Assembly: GCA_963713815.1 (NCBI GenBank)
Contig: CAVQNH010000029.1
Coordinates: 62,001-126,000, forward strand
Reading direction: 5' to 3'
Source of the DNA: RYN-230 sp963713815
GTDB lineage: Bacteria > Actinomycetota > Actinomycetes > Streptosporangiales > Streptosporangiaceae
DNA: 64,000 nucleotides
Shown piece by piece: positions 54,892 through 64,000 of this stretch. Every line of letters starts with the position of its first letter. Position 1 is the stretch's first letter. The notes beneath the pieces were generated by a model. The model made no database searches. It was not told the origin of the DNA and saw only the letters and a list, made by a program, of their open reading frames with translations. A program made the position numbers and the translations under genes.

Positions 54892-57800
54892 CTACGGCTG
54901 CGGCCGGGGCGGCAGCGGCGGCTTGGCCTTGGACGGGCGGTCAGAGACGTCCGGCGGTCCGGCCGGCGGCCGGGACTCCACCGCCTCCATGGCCAGCCGC
55001 ACCGCGGTCTCCAGCTGCACGTCCCGGCCCTCGGCCCAGTCCTGGGGGGAGATGAGCACCTCGACGTCGGGGTCCACGCCGTGGTTCTCCAGCTCCCAGC
55101 CGAAGCCCTCCAGCCAGATGGCGTAGCGCGGCACCGTCATCGCGGTGCCGTCCACCAGGACGAACGGCGCGTTGATGCCGATCACCCCGCCCCAGGTGCG
55201 GGCACCCACCACCGGGCCGAGGCCCAGGATGCGGATGGCCGCGGTCACGATGTCGCCGTCCGAGCCCGCGTTCTCGTCGGCCAGCGCGACGATCGGCCCG
55301 CGCGGCGCGTCCCGCGGGTAGGTGGACGGGGTCATCCAGCGCGGGATGTCCCAGCCGATGATCTTCCGGGCCAGCTTCTCGATCACCAGCTCGGACACGT
55401 GCCCGCCCCGGTTGGACCGGACGTCGACGACCAGCGCCTCCTGGGCCATCTCCACCCGCAGGTCCCGGTGGAAGTGCGCCCAGCCCTCCCCCATCATGTC
55501 CGGGATGTGCAGGTATCCGGCGCGGCCGCCGGTCAGCTCGCGGACCCGCTGCCGCTTCCCGGCCACCCAGTCCTGGTAACGCAGCCGCCGGTCACTGGAA
55601 AGCGGGGTCACCGCGAACCGCCGGGGCAGCTCACCGTCCCGCGCCACGGTGAGCTCCACCGGCCGGCCCGCGGTGCCGACCAGCAGCGGCCCCGGCCCGA
55701 GCTCGGGGTCCACCGGCCGGCCATCTACGGACACCAGCACATCGCCGGGCTGGACCGTGACCCCCGGGGCCGCCAGCGGGGCGCGCGCCCGCGGGTCGGA
55801 GGACTCGCCGGGCAGGACCCGGTCGATCTGCCAGCGCCCGTCCGGGCCCCGGGACAGGTCCGCGCCGAGCAGGCCCACCTGCCCCTTGCCGCCGCCGCCC
55901 GGGGTGGCCCGGGGCCGGATGTAGGCGTGGGAGGTGCCGAGCTCGCCGACGACCTCCCACAGCAGGTCGGCGAACTCCGACGGGGTGCCGATCCGGTCCA
56001 GCACGGGCCGGTAGGACTCCAGGACGCCGGGCCAGTCCACCCCGGCCATGTCGGGGACCCAGAAGTCGTGCTGCATGAACCGGCCGACCTCGGTGAACGA
56101 GTGCTGCCAGAGCGCCACCGGGTCGGCCATGAACCGGGCCCGGGACAGGTCCACCTGCACGCTGTCCGCCCCGTCCGGGTCGGCCTTCCGCTGGGACGGC
56201 ACGACCCGCAGCTCGCTGCCGTCGCGGACCACCAGCCACTCACCGTCGCCGCTGGGCACGAACCAGTCCAGCCCGCTGACCAGCTCCGTGGTCTTGCGGC
56301 GGGCCAGGTCGAAGCGTTCCAGGGCGGACCGCGGCCGCTTGGCGTCCGGCACCGCCGCGCCCTCGCCGAGCACCCCGATGACGGGCTCCTTGAGCCAGGC
56401 GAAGCCGCCGGTCACCGGGTGCAGCGACGCGTAGCGCGACTCGGGCACCGGCAGGCTGACCACCCGGGTGGGCAGCCCGTCCAGGTCCACCCGGGTGGGC
56501 GGCGGCGCGTCGTCGTCGCCGTCCGGCTGGGCGTCGGCGGGGGTGTCCTGGGCGACGATCTCGCCCTCCGCCTCCTGCCCCGCCCTGGTCCCGCCGCCGG
56601 CCTCGTCCTTGTCCTTTTCCCCGTCCTTGTCCTCGTCCTTGTCGGGGCCGTTCCCGACCGGCCGGCCCTGGGGCAGCGGCGCGAAGGGGGACGGCGTGTC
56701 CGCGGCCAGCGGCACCAGGTACGGCCTGGACCCGAAGGGGAACGAGAGGTCGAAGAAGTGCGCGTCGTACACCGGGTCGAAGATCCGCGCGGACAGGAAC
56801 GCGAGGTACTTCCCGTCCGCGGTGAACACCGGCTCGGAGTCGACGAAACGGCCGTCGGTCACGTCGGCGATCTCGTCATCGGCCAGCCGGGCCAGCCGGA
56901 TCCGGCTGAGCGGATCACGGCCCGGGTGCGCCCAGGCCAGCCAGGCGGAGTCCGGGGAGTAGGCCAGCCCGGACACGGCCCCGTCCGGGGACTGGGCCAG
57001 CTGCCGCACCGCGCCGGAGGCGACATCCACCACCAGCAGCCGGCCGTCCCGGGCGGCGACCGCGACCGTGGACCCGTCGGGGGCGGCGGCCAGCTCGTCG
57101 ACCAGCCCCAGCTCCCCGGCGGCGAGCCGGCGCGGGCCGGCGGCGGCCGGATCCTCCGTGGTCCCGAGCGCGGACACGTCCGGGCCCTCGGCCGGGCCGA
57201 TCTCGAGGCCGTCCACGCCCCCGGCGTCGCTGACCCAGACGACCAGGCCATCCCGGCCCAGCACCCGGGGCATCCGGTACCGCACGTCCGGCTCCACGGC
57301 CAGCGCCCGGGCCGGGCCGTCGCGGTGGGTGAGCCAGTGCACCGTGCCCCGGACCTCGATCACGCTGGCCAGGCCGGTGTAGTCGGCAGACAGGTCGCCC
57401 AGGTGGTCCGCGGCCGAGATCAGGCGCGGGGCCAGCGTGGTGGAGGCCGAGCCCAGGCTGATGCTCAGCGGGCGGGGCTCGCTGTCCGGCGCGAGGTTGT
57501 CCAGCAGCCACAGCTCACCGCGGCACTGGTAGATCACCCGGGTGCCGTCGGTGCCGGCCTGGCGGGCGTACTCGCCGTCGTGGTCGGTGTGCCGGAGCAG
57601 GCCCGAACCGTCCAGCCGGCATGAGTACACGTTGCCCGTGCCCTCGTGGTCGGACAGGAACGCCAGCCGGTCGCCGACCAGCATGGGACTGGAGAACTGG
57701 CCGGTCAGGGGGGCCAGGATGCGCTCGAACGGCGCGCCGCCCGCCGAGGTCCACAGCCGGCCCGCGGTGCCGCCCCGGTACCGCTTCCAGAACGCCGGGT

Positions 57801-58263
57801 CCCGTCCCCAGCTGCCGTTGAGCAGCGCCCGGGCCGTCTCCTCCAGGGTCACGTCCGCGACCGGGCCGAACGGCAGCCGCTGCGGCGGGCCGCCGTCCAC
57901 CGGGACCGCGTAGGCCCAGCCCTGCCGCTCGAAAGCCTGGCCGCTGGCGCTCAGCGCGAGGACCTCGCCGTCTGGTGTCCAGCCGCAGACCTTGGCGGCC
58001 TGGTCACTCCAGTAGGTCAGGCGCCGGGCCCGCTCGCCGTCCACCCCGGCCAGGTAGACCTCGGCCGGGCCGTCGCGCCAGCTGGTCCAGGCCACCCACT
58101 GCCCGTCGCGGGAGAACCGCGGGCTGGCGGCCTCGGCCCGGTCCGCGGACAGCCGCCACCCCCGGCCGCCGTCCAGGGGCGCCAGCCACACGTCGTCCTC
58201 GGCCACGAAGGTGATCAGGTCGCCATGGATATGCGGAAAGCGGAGGTACCCGGCTGACGTCAT
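54892..58263 (-). CDS. Tricorn-type serine protease
   Basis: This 1123-residue protein has two N-terminal beta-propellers (residues about 1-650), a PDZ domain (APGVTVQPGDVLVSVDGRPV) and a C-terminal S41-like protease domain. The catalytic pair is H779 (GTSHAYIRP) and S1001 (ENAGSDGD). Tricorn degrades oligopeptides released by the proteasome. A charged Lys/Asp/Glu-rich linker (about 525-575) is inserted in the second propeller region. ATG 58263 is chosen because the family begins SAGYLRFPHIHGD directly after it. Confidence 0.94.
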   Translation of the reverse strand: MTSAGYLRFPHIHGDLITFVAEDDVWLAPLDGGRGWRLSADRAEAASPRFSRDGQWVAWTSWRDGPAEVYLAGVDGERARRLTYWSDQAAKVCGWTPDGEVLALSASGQAFERQGWAYAVPVDGGPPQRLPFGPVADVTLEETARALLNGSWGRDPAFWKRYRGGTAGRLWTSAGGAPFERILAPLTGQFSSPMLVGDRLAFLSDHEGTGNVYSCRLDGSGLLRHTDHDGEYARQAGTDGTRVIYQCRGELWLLDNLAPDSEPRPLSISLGSASTTLAPRLISAADHLGDLSADYTGLASVIEVRGTVHWLTHRDGPARALAVEPDVRYRMPRVLGRDGLVVWVSDAGGVDGLEIGPAEGPDVSALGTTEDPAAAGPRRLAAGELGLVDELAAAPDGSTVAVAARDGRLLVVDVASGAVRQLAQSPDGAVSGLAYSPDSAWLAWAHPGRDPLSRIRLARLADDEIADVTDGRFVDSEPVFTADGKYLAFLSARIFDPVYDAHFFDLSFPFGSRPYLVPLAADTPSPFAPLPQGRPVGNGPDKDEDKDGEKDKDEAGGGTRAGQEAEGEIVAQDTPADAQPDGDDDAPPPTRVDLDGLPTRVVSLPVPESRYASLHPVTGGFAWLKEPVIGVLGEGAAVPDAKRPRSALERFDLARRKTTELVSGLDWFVPSGDGEWLVVRDGSELRVVPSQRKADPDGADSVQVDLSRARFMADPVALWQHSFTEVGRFMQHDFWVPDMAGVDWPGVLESYRPVLDRIGTPSEFADLLWEVVGELGTSHAYIRPRATPGGGGKGQVGLLGADLSRGPDGRWQIDRVLPGESSDPRARAPLAAPGVTVQPGDVLVSVDGRPVDPELGPGPLLVGTAGRPVELTVARDGELPRRFAVTPLSSDRRLRYQDWVAGKRQRVRELTGGRAGYLHIPDMMGEGWAHFHRDLRVEMAQEALVVDVRSNRGGHVSELVIEKLARKIIGWDIPRWMTPSTYPRDAPRGPIVALADENAGSDGDIVTAAIRILGLGPVVGARTWGGVIGINAPFVLVDGTAMTVPRYAIWLEGFGWELENHGVDPDVEVLISPQDWAEGRDVQLETAVRLAMEAVESRPPAGPPDVSDRPSKAKPPLPPRPQP

Positions 58264-58398
58264 CGCATCATCGTAGGACCGGCCGCCGCACGCCCGGCGC
58301 CCGGCCATGCGGTAAAAGGCCTGCCCTGGGCCCGCCGCCGGCCGGTGGGCCCGGCGGCCTCACGCGGGGTCGCCGCCCCCCGGGAATTCTCCTTATCA

Positions 58399-58440
58399 AC
58401 TACGTAATTTAGTAGTCAGTACCGGCTATTAAGTGGCGGA
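58399..58440. promoter_or_regulatory. AT-rich divergent promoter region with small inverted repeat
   Basis: ACTAC (58399-58403) and GTAGT (58412-58416) flank GTAATTTA; TACGTA is nested in it. CTATTAAG follows at about 58426-58433 and may be a -10. The stretch is one of the few AT-rich spots in the window and lies between the divergent protease and flavohemoglobin genes. It is a candidate operator for an NO-responsive regulator, without direct support. Confidence 0.35.
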
Positions 58441-58508
58441 CCCAGGGCCGATCCGGGCTTACCCGGAATGACTTGTCGATAGCATGCGCGGCTGCCACAA
58501 TTCAGGGC

Positions 58509-60030
58509 GTGGCGATTACACCGGGCCGGGGAATTCCTGGGGAGGAACCGGCGCAAAACCCCGCCGCGGGCCCGGCCGGCCCGGACCCGCTCGCCCCTGC
58601 GGCGGCAGAACCCGGCCCGCTCGCCGCGCCGTCTCCAGGCATCCTTCCTGCTCAGCCCGGATGTTCGGACATCACGGGCCCCGCACGGGCCCCGCCGCGC
58701 CAGGCCGCCATCCCCGGGCCGCAGGCCGCGGCCACCCCTCCCCGCACCGGAAAAGAATGTCCCGAATTCAGCGAGCGCCCGGCCAGGCCGGATTACACAA
58801 TCCTGAAACAAACCCTGGCCGAGGCCGGCCCCGCCGCCGATAGGCAGATGGCCTATTTCTACAGCGTTCTTTTCACGGCCCATCCCGAACTGCGCGCCAT
58901 GTTCCCGCTGGCCATGGACGAGCAGCGCCGGGCGCTCAGCGCGGCGCTGGCCCGGTGCGCCTGGAGCATGGACAACCCGCAGTCGCTGCACGAGTACCTG
59001 GGCCAGCTGGGGCGCGACCACCGGAAGTACGGCGTCCAGGAACGGCACTACCAGGTCTTCGGCGAGACGCTGGCCACGGCGTTGCGCATGCTCAACGGGG
59101 CGTCCTGGAACCAGGAGACCGCGGCCGCCTGGCACACGGCGCTGAGCCACGTCTGCTCGGTGATGGCGGCCGCGGCGCAGGACGCGGCCGACGAGCCGCC
59201 GTGGTGGGTCGCGGAGGTGATCCGCCACGAACGGCGCCGCCCCGATCTGGCCGTGCTCACGATCCGGCCCGGCGAGCCATTCCCTTACCAGCCCGGCCAA
59301 TACCTGAGCGTGCAGGTCCTGCGGTGGCCGAGGGTCTGGCGCAGCTACTCCATCGCCAACGCACCCCGGGCTGACGGCACCCTGGACCTGCATATCCGCG
59401 CCATTCCAGGCGGGCAGGTCAGCACCACCCTGGTCCAGGACACCAGCGCGGGCGACACGGTCCTGCTCGGCCCGGCCCGGGGCTCCATGGTCGTGGACCA
59501 CAGCTCGGCCCGCGACATCCTGTGCATCGCGGGCGGCACGGGCTTCGCGCCGATCAAGGCGATCATCGAGGGCCTGGGCGCCCGGCCCGGCGGGGCCGGC
59601 CCGGCGGATCCGGCTCTTCGCCGGGGCCCGGCGCCGGGCCGACCTGTACGACCTGCCCGACCTGGCCCGGCTGGAGTCGCAGTGCGCGCGGCTGGACGTG
59701 GTCACCGCCCTGTCCGACGAGCCCGGCGCCTGCGGCCCGCACGGCCTGGTGCCCGACGTGGTGCGGCAGCAGGCCAGCTGGCAGGACTGCGACGTGTTCG
59801 TCAGCGGGCCGCCCGGCATGGTCCGGGCCACGCTGCGGGCGCTGGCCCACCGGGCCTCAGGCGAGCACCTGTACTGCGACCCCTACGACCAGGCCGAGCC
59901 GCGGCTGCCCCGACGCCGCCGTCCGAGCCGCCGCCGAGAACGGCCGCGCTCAGAACGGCCGGCGGTCCGGCCTTGCGCCACTCAGACCTTGCGCCATCGG
60001 GGCACCCAGGCCCCGTCCTGCACCTCGTAG
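58509..60030 (+). pseudogene. Flavohemoglobin-like protein, one frameshift in the reductase domain
   Basis: A Pro/Ala-rich extension of about 90 residues precedes a globin domain (KQTLAEAGPAADRQMAYFYSVLF, proximal His in RHYQVFGETLATAL). A ferredoxin-reductase-like FAD/NAD domain follows (FAD motif RSYSIAN, GGTGFAPIKAII). Near 59590-59610 the frame moves +1, and RIRLFAGARRRADLYDL ... VFVSGPPGMV continues in the new frame to 60030. Intact relatives detoxify nitric oxide. GTG 58509 is the assumed start; TTG 58473 is possible. Its 3' end overlaps thyX by 49 bases. Confidence 0.82.
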
Positions 60031-60785
60031 TCAGCGAACAGGGCGGGCGCCTCGGCCCGCATGATCTCGGCGATCTTCCCGAACACGAGCCGGATCTCCT
60101 CCTCGGCCCCCGGGTCGGTCCGGGCCTCGATCGTGTGCCGCAGCGTGCGGATGTTCGCCGTCCAGACGATGCCGGTGGCCACCCCGTCCGGCGCGAACCG
60201 CCGCATGAACGACGTCTTCTCCTTCTTCTCGTGGAACGGCACGCCCTCCTCGTCCAGCCCGAAATGCTCCGCCATCCAGAGCTGGAACTCCTCCATCTGG
60301 CCGAGCAGCGCGGTGGCCCGCTTCATCAGCTCCGGGTCCTCCCGGGCCCAGTCGGGGAACCAGAACGGGATCTCGTCCAGCCGGACGAACCGCAGCGACT
60401 CCTGCGAGACCGCCGTCCCAGGACGATGCCGGACAAGTTCATGAGAAAAAACACGGCTGACGTTGTGCAGCACGAACGTGAAGCTGGCGTGCTCCAGCAC
60501 CGACCCGTGCTGCTGCTTGAGGATGTTCTGCAGGTAGGCCTCGTGGTCGTTGCGGACCCGGCGGACGTTCGGGTTCAGCCCCGGCTCCCAGGCCCGGTAG
60601 CACATCTTGCCCGCGAACTCGGCCAGGTTCTCCGCGTCGCTGGCCTTCTCACCGTCAGGCAGATCACCCCGGTCGAGCCGCTCCAGCCACTGCTCACCGC
60701 CCACCTCACGCAGATACGCGGCAAGCTGGTCGTAGTCGATGGCGGGCTGCGCGACGAGGAACACCTCAGGCTCGACACTTCTCAT
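59982..60785 (-). CDS. thyX: Flavin-dependent thymidylate synthase ThyX
   Basis: This 267-residue enzyme methylates dUMP using methylenetetrahydrofolate and FADH2. The ThyX motif is at 119-132 (RHRPGTAVSQESLR). FMRRFAPDGVATG and the RTLRHTIEARTDP region bind substrate and FAD. ATG 60785 is used because similarity begins there (MRSVEPEVFLVAQP). Isolated gene, convergent with the flavohemoglobin. Confidence 0.97.
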   Translation of the reverse strand: MRSVEPEVFLVAQPAIDYDQLAAYLREVGGEQWLERLDRGDLPDGEKASDAENLAEFAGKMCYRAWEPGLNPNVRRVRNDHEAYLQNILKQQHGSVLEHASFTFVLHNVSRVFSHELVRHRPGTAVSQESLRFVRLDEIPFWFPDWAREDPELMKRATALLGQMEEFQLWMAEHFGLDEEGVPFHEKKEKTSFMRRFAPDGVATGIVWTANIRTLRHTIEARTDPGAEEEIRLVFGKIAEIMRAEAPALFADYEVQDGAWVPRWRKV

Positions 60786-60936
60786 GGCTCCGCACCCTAG
60801 CGGGGCCTGCCGACACCGGGGCAGCCCCCCACCAGGATGGGAAGGATGAGGACGGCGATGTAGAGCACGCGGCGGCGGCTCCGACTGACCGATGAGAGCG
60901 TGCCAGCGGGGTGCGCGGACCGGAAGGATGTCCACG

Positions 60937-61299
60937 ATGAAATACCTGATGCTGATCTACGGAAACCAGGAGAAGTGGGACTCGATCCTCGCCGAGGAAT
61001 GGCCGGGGGCCATCGCCAAGCAGGAGGCGTTCAACCGCAAGTACTCCGGCACCGGCGAGCTGATCGGCGCCTACGGCCTGGCTGACGCGGTGAACGCCCG
61101 GCTGGTCCGGCGGCAGGACGGCGCCCCCGCGGTCACCGACGGGCCGTACCTGGAGACCAAGGAGTACATCGCCAGCCTCTACCTGGTCGACTGCGAGAAC
61201 GCCGAGCGGGCCGAGCAGATCGCGGCGGACATGCCCTGGGCCGACCAGGAGCCGATCGAGGTCTGGCCGATCCTGCACGAGTCGCCCACGAACCCCTGA
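60937..61299 (+). CDS. DGPF-family (YCII-related) protein, ECF42 partner (copy 2)
   Basis: This 120-residue YCII-like protein (MKYLMLIYGNQEKW) carries a variant signature DGPY at 68-71 (VTDGPYLETKEYIASLY). ATG 60937 lies 10 bases after GGAAGG; the upstream ATG at 60928 is too close to it. It is followed 22 bases later by an ECF42 sigma gene, like the first pair. Confidence 0.92.
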   Translation: MKYLMLIYGNQEKWDSILAEEWPGAIAKQEAFNRKYSGTGELIGAYGLADAVNARLVRRQDGAPAVTDGPYLETKEYIASLYLVDCENAERAEQIAADMPWADQEPIEVWPILHESPTNP

Positions 61300-61321
61300 C
61301 CGCGCTCAGCCTGGAGCCCTG

Positions 61322-62614
61322 ATGCCGGAGCCCAGAATGACCGCGGACCGTGACCCCGGGGACCTGCTGCGCGAACTGGCGCCGCAGGTCCTCGGGGCGC
61401 TGCTGCGCCGGTTCGGGCACTTCGACCTCTGCGAGGACGCGACCCAGGAGGCCCTGCTGGCCGCCGCGCTGCAGTGGCCCCGGGATGGGACCCCGGACAA
61501 CCCGCGGGGCTGGCTGATCACGGTGGCGGCCCGGCGGCTGATGGACGCCGCGCGCAGCGAGCAGTCCCGGCGCCGGCGGGAGGACCAGGTCGCGGTGGCG
61601 ACCCCCCAGTCCGAGCTGCTCAGCCCGGCCGCCGACGCGGATCCGGGGCAGGACCGGGACGACTCGCTGACGCTGCTGTTCGGCTGCTGTCATCCGGCCC
61701 TGTCCGCGCCCAGCCAGATCGCGCTGACCCTGCGCGCGGTCGGCGGGCTGACCACCGCCCAGATCGCGGCGGCATTCCTGGTCCCCGAGGCGACCATGGC
61801 GCAGCGGATCAGCCGGGCCAAGCAGGCCATCAAGGCCAGCGATGTGCCGCTCTCGGTACCGGCCAGCGAGGCGGAGCGCGGCGACCGGCTCCGCGCGGTG
61901 CTGCATGTGCTCTACCTGATCTTCAATGAGGGGTACGCGGCGACCCAGGGCGACCAGCTGACCCGGCCGGACCTGTCCGCCGAGGCGATCCGGCTGGCCC
62001 GCTGGGTGCACCGGCTGCTGCCCGGGGATGGCGAGGTGACCGGGCTGCTCGCGCTGATGCTGCTGACCGAGGCCCGGCGTCCCGCGCGCACCAGCCCGGG
62101 CGGGGAACTGGTCCCCCTGGCCGAGCAGGATCGCAGCCGCTGGGATCAGGCCCTCATCGCCGAAGGGGTGGCCCTGGTCACCGGGGCGCTGGCCGCCGGG
62201 GGGAAGGCCGTCGGGCCATACCAGCTGCAGGCCGCCATCGCCGCAGTCCACGACGAGGCGGAAGACGTGGACGCGACCGACTGGCCGCAGATCCTCGCCC
62301 TGTACGACCTGCTGGACCGGGTCGCGCCGAACCCGGTGAGCAGCCTGAGCCGCGTGGTCGCGGTGGCCCGGGTGCACGGCCCGGCCGCCGGGCTCGACGC
62401 GCTGGCCGAGCTGGAATCCGACCGCCGGGTGGCGGGCTACCACCGGCTGCTCGCCACCCGCGGGCACCTGCTCGGCCTGGCCGGGCAGCACGGCCCGGCC
62501 GCCGCGGCGTACCGGGAGGCGGCCCGGCGCGCCACCAGCGTGCCCGAGCGCCGGTACCTCAGCCGGATGGCCGCGGAGCAGCAGGCCCGCCAGCCGGGCA
62601 CCGGCGCGACCTAG
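61322..62614 (+). CDS. ECF42-type sigma factor (copy 2)
   Basis: This 430-residue protein has region 2 (CEDATQEALLAAALQWP, NPRGWLITVAARRLMDAARS), region 4 (IALTLRAVGGLTTAQIAAAFLVPEATMAQRISRAK) and the long C-terminal TPR-like domain (FNEGYAATQGD, AIAAVHDEAEDVDATDW). It is a clear paralogue of the sigma factor at 34948-36204. Its stop overlaps the convergent deaminase gene by 4 bases. Confidence 0.94.
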   Translation: MPEPRMTADRDPGDLLRELAPQVLGALLRRFGHFDLCEDATQEALLAAALQWPRDGTPDNPRGWLITVAARRLMDAARSEQSRRRREDQVAVATPQSELLSPAADADPGQDRDDSLTLLFGCCHPALSAPSQIALTLRAVGGLTTAQIAAAFLVPEATMAQRISRAKQAIKASDVPLSVPASEAERGDRLRAVLHVLYLIFNEGYAATQGDQLTRPDLSAEAIRLARWVHRLLPGDGEVTGLLALMLLTEARRPARTSPGGELVPLAEQDRSRWDQALIAEGVALVTGALAAGGKAVGPYQLQAAIAAVHDEAEDVDATDWPQILALYDLLDRVAPNPVSSLSRVVAVARVHGPAAGLDALAELESDRRVAGYHRLLATRGHLLGLAGQHGPAAAAYREAARRATSVPERRYLSRMAAEQQARQPGTGAT

Positions 62615-63588
62615 CCGGGCTCCGGCGCGGGCGCCAGGAACGAGGCGCGGAACGAGTTGGCCGCCAGCTGCCGCAGGGTCTCGCCGTCCAGTCCCAGCTC
62701 CCGCTCCAGCGCCTGGAAGTTGTCGTCCACGTACCCGCCGAAGTAGGCGGGGTCGTCGGAGTTGATCGTGACCAGGAGGCCGGCGTCCAGCATCTCCCGG
62801 ACCGGCACGTCCGCCCAGGACCGGGCGACCCGCAGCCGGACGTTGGACAGCGGGCACACGGTGAGCGGCACCTGGTCGGCGGCCAGGCGGCGCACCAGGG
62901 CCCGGTCCTCCAGGCAGCGGACGCCGTGATCGATCCGCTCGGCGCCGAGCACGTCCAGGGCCCGCCAGATGTAGCCCGGCGGGCCTTCCTCGCCGGCGTG
63001 CGCCACCCGGTGCAGCCCTTCCCGGGCGGCGGCCGCGAACACGTCCTCGAACAGCTCCGGCGGGTAGCCGACCTCCGCGGAGTCGAGTCCCACGCCGATG
63101 ATCTGGCCGCGGTAGCCGAGCAGCTGGTGCAGGCAGTCCAGGGCCGCACCGGGGCCGGAGTCCCGCAGGAAGCAGGCGATCAGCCCGGTGGACACGCCGA
63201 ACCGCGCGCCGCCGGCGGCCAGCCCCTCGCCGAGACCCCGCATCACCTCGGCCAGCGGGACGCCGCGGGCCAGGTGGGCCTGCGGGTCGAAGAAGATCTC
63301 CGCGTGCCTGACCCCCTGCGCCGCGGCGCGGGCCAGGTACGCCTGGGCCAGGTCCGCGAAGTCGTCCGCGCGGCGGAGCACCGCCATGGTCGCGTAGTAC
63401 AGGTCGAGGAACGACTGGAGCGAGGTGAAGGCGTACGCGCCAGCCAGGTCCGCCGGGCCGCTGTAGGGCAGCGGCACGCCGTTGCGCTCAGCCAGCCGGA
63501 AGGCCAGGTCCGGCTCGAGGGTGCCCTCGATGTGCAGGTGGAGTTCGGCTTTGGGCAGCGGCGCGGGGGGCGGCGGCCCCGCGGTCAT
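62611..63588 (-). CDS. add: Adenosine deaminase family protein
   Basis: This 325-residue amidohydrolase has the zinc ligands in HLHIEGT, HAGEEGPP (His and Glu), DHGVRC and SDDPAYFGG, in the family order. It deaminates adenosine or a related purine; adenine deaminase-like relatives share these motifs, so substrate is not fixed. ATG 63588 overlaps the stop of the fused anthranilate synthase gene by ATGA, so the two are probably co-transcribed. Confidence 0.93.
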   Translation of the reverse strand: MTAGPPPPAPLPKAELHLHIEGTLEPDLAFRLAERNGVPLPYSGPADLAGAYAFTSLQSFLDLYYATMAVLRRADDFADLAQAYLARAAAQGVRHAEIFFDPQAHLARGVPLAEVMRGLGEGLAAGGARFGVSTGLIACFLRDSGPGAALDCLHQLLGYRGQIIGVGLDSAEVGYPPELFEDVFAAAAREGLHRVAHAGEEGPPGYIWRALDVLGAERIDHGVRCLEDRALVRRLAADQVPLTVCPLSNVRLRVARSWADVPVREMLDAGLLVTINSDDPAYFGGYVDDNFQALERELGLDGETLRQLAANSFRASFLAPAPEPG

Positions 63589-64000
63589 GCCGGCGGCCGC
63601 CCCGCGCCTGCGACCGACGCGCGGGCCTGGCAGAGCTGCAGGAGGTTGGCGATGACCTGGTGGCCCGTCCGGCCCGAGGCGGACAGGATCGACTCGGGGT
63701 GGAACTGGACCGCCCACCGGCCCGCCTGCTCGTCCTCGATGGCCATGACCACGCCGTCCGGCGTCACGGCGGTGACCGCGAACCCTCCCTTGACCTGCTC
63801 GGGCACCGCGTGCAGCGAGTGGTAGCGGCCTGCGGTGAACTCCTCCGGCAGCCCGGCCAGCAGCCCGGAGCCGCCCGAGCCGGTGCGCAGGACCCGGCCC
63901 GGCTTGCCGTGCGCGGGCTCGGCCAGCAGGCCCAGCTCACCTCCGGCGTGCTCCACCATGGCCTGCAGCCCGAGGCAGACGCCGAACACCGGCAGCCGCC
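63585..64000 (-). CDS. trpEG: Anthranilate synthase, glutamine amidotransferase domain (C-terminal part)
   Basis: The visible 138 residues are the end of a class I glutamine amidotransferase. The nucleophile is in FGVCLGLQAM and the catalytic His-Glu in QFHPESILS. LPVFGVCLGLQAM with HGKPGRV is typical of the TrpE-TrpG fusion enzymes of actinomycetes, in which this domain is C-terminal. The N-terminal part lies beyond the right edge. A separate TrpG or PabA cannot be excluded. Confidence 0.82.
   Translation of the reverse strand, partial: RLPVFGVCLGLQAMVEHAGGELGLLAEPAHGKPGRVLRTGSGGSGLLAGLPEEFTAGRYHSLHAVPEQVKGGFAVTAVTPDGVVMAIEDEQAGRWAVQFHPESILSASGRTGHQVIANLLQLCQARASVAGAGRPPA

Noticed and set aside
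58399..58416. NsrR-type NO-responsive operator before flavohemoglobin
   Set aside because: The inverted repeat is only 5 bp per arm and does not match the streptomycete NsrR site as I recall it, so it is listed only as a candidate regulatory spot.

Overview
The window is chromosomal DNA of a very GC-rich actinomycete. The evidence is a WhiB-family regulator, RbpA, WhiA, a GarA/FtsR/ResR block, ergothioneine genes, an ECF42 sigma factor with its DGPF partner in two copies, and many GTG starts. The conserved order uvrC-rapZ-yvcK-whiA ... gap-pgk-tpiA-secG and the M1P-guanylyltransferase/cardiolipin-synthase pair resemble Streptomyces and Streptosporangiales. The exact genus cannot be told from the sequence. 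No rRNA, tRNA, CRISPR array, prophage or insertion sequence was seen.

Layout: 1-5.1 kb holds a whiB-type gene with a perfect terminator, then a sulfite assimilation operon (leader peptide, ferredoxin-type sulfite reductase, small zinc ribbon, APS reductase, sirohydrochlorin chelatase-like protein). 5.1-12.7 kb holds a frameshifted AidB-like acyl-CoA dehydrogenase, glycogen debranching enzyme GlgX, a RibD-like reductase, ATP-dependent DNA ligase LigC and glutamate decarboxylase. 13-24 kb (minus strand) is core metabolism and cell biology: rbpA, secG, the triose glycolytic operon, a Tat-exported purple acid phosphatase, and the tightly overlapping uvrC-rapZ-yvcK-whiA operon. 24-35 kb (minus) holds a ROK kinase, gcvP under a glycine riboswitch, the ResR/DUF151/FtsR/GarA block, a two-domain mannose-1-phosphate guanylyltransferase and cardiolipin synthase. 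35-37 kb and 61-62.6 kb each carry an ECF42-DGPF pair. 37-46 kb holds a thiolase, a phosphopantetheinyl transferase and egtABCD with a divergent flavoprotein disulfide reductase. 46-64 kb is more accessory: an MFS exporter, a MarR regulator and membrane protein, a secreted GH53 galactanase, a frameshifted ccdA, a CcdC-like protein, a two-component pair with a frameshifted kinase, a tricorn-type protease, a frameshifted flavohemoglobin, thyX, a nucleoside deaminase and the 3' end of a fused anthranilate synthase.

Two patterns run through the window. First, short GC-rich tandem repeats (units mostly 14-18 bp) sit at gene boundaries and several re-copy a stop or start codon context. Second, several otherwise good genes (aidB, ccdA, the histidine kinase, flavohemoglobin) switch frame, always by +1, as if one base had been inserted. 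These genes are either recent pseudogenes or sequencing errors. Essential genes in the window are intact.
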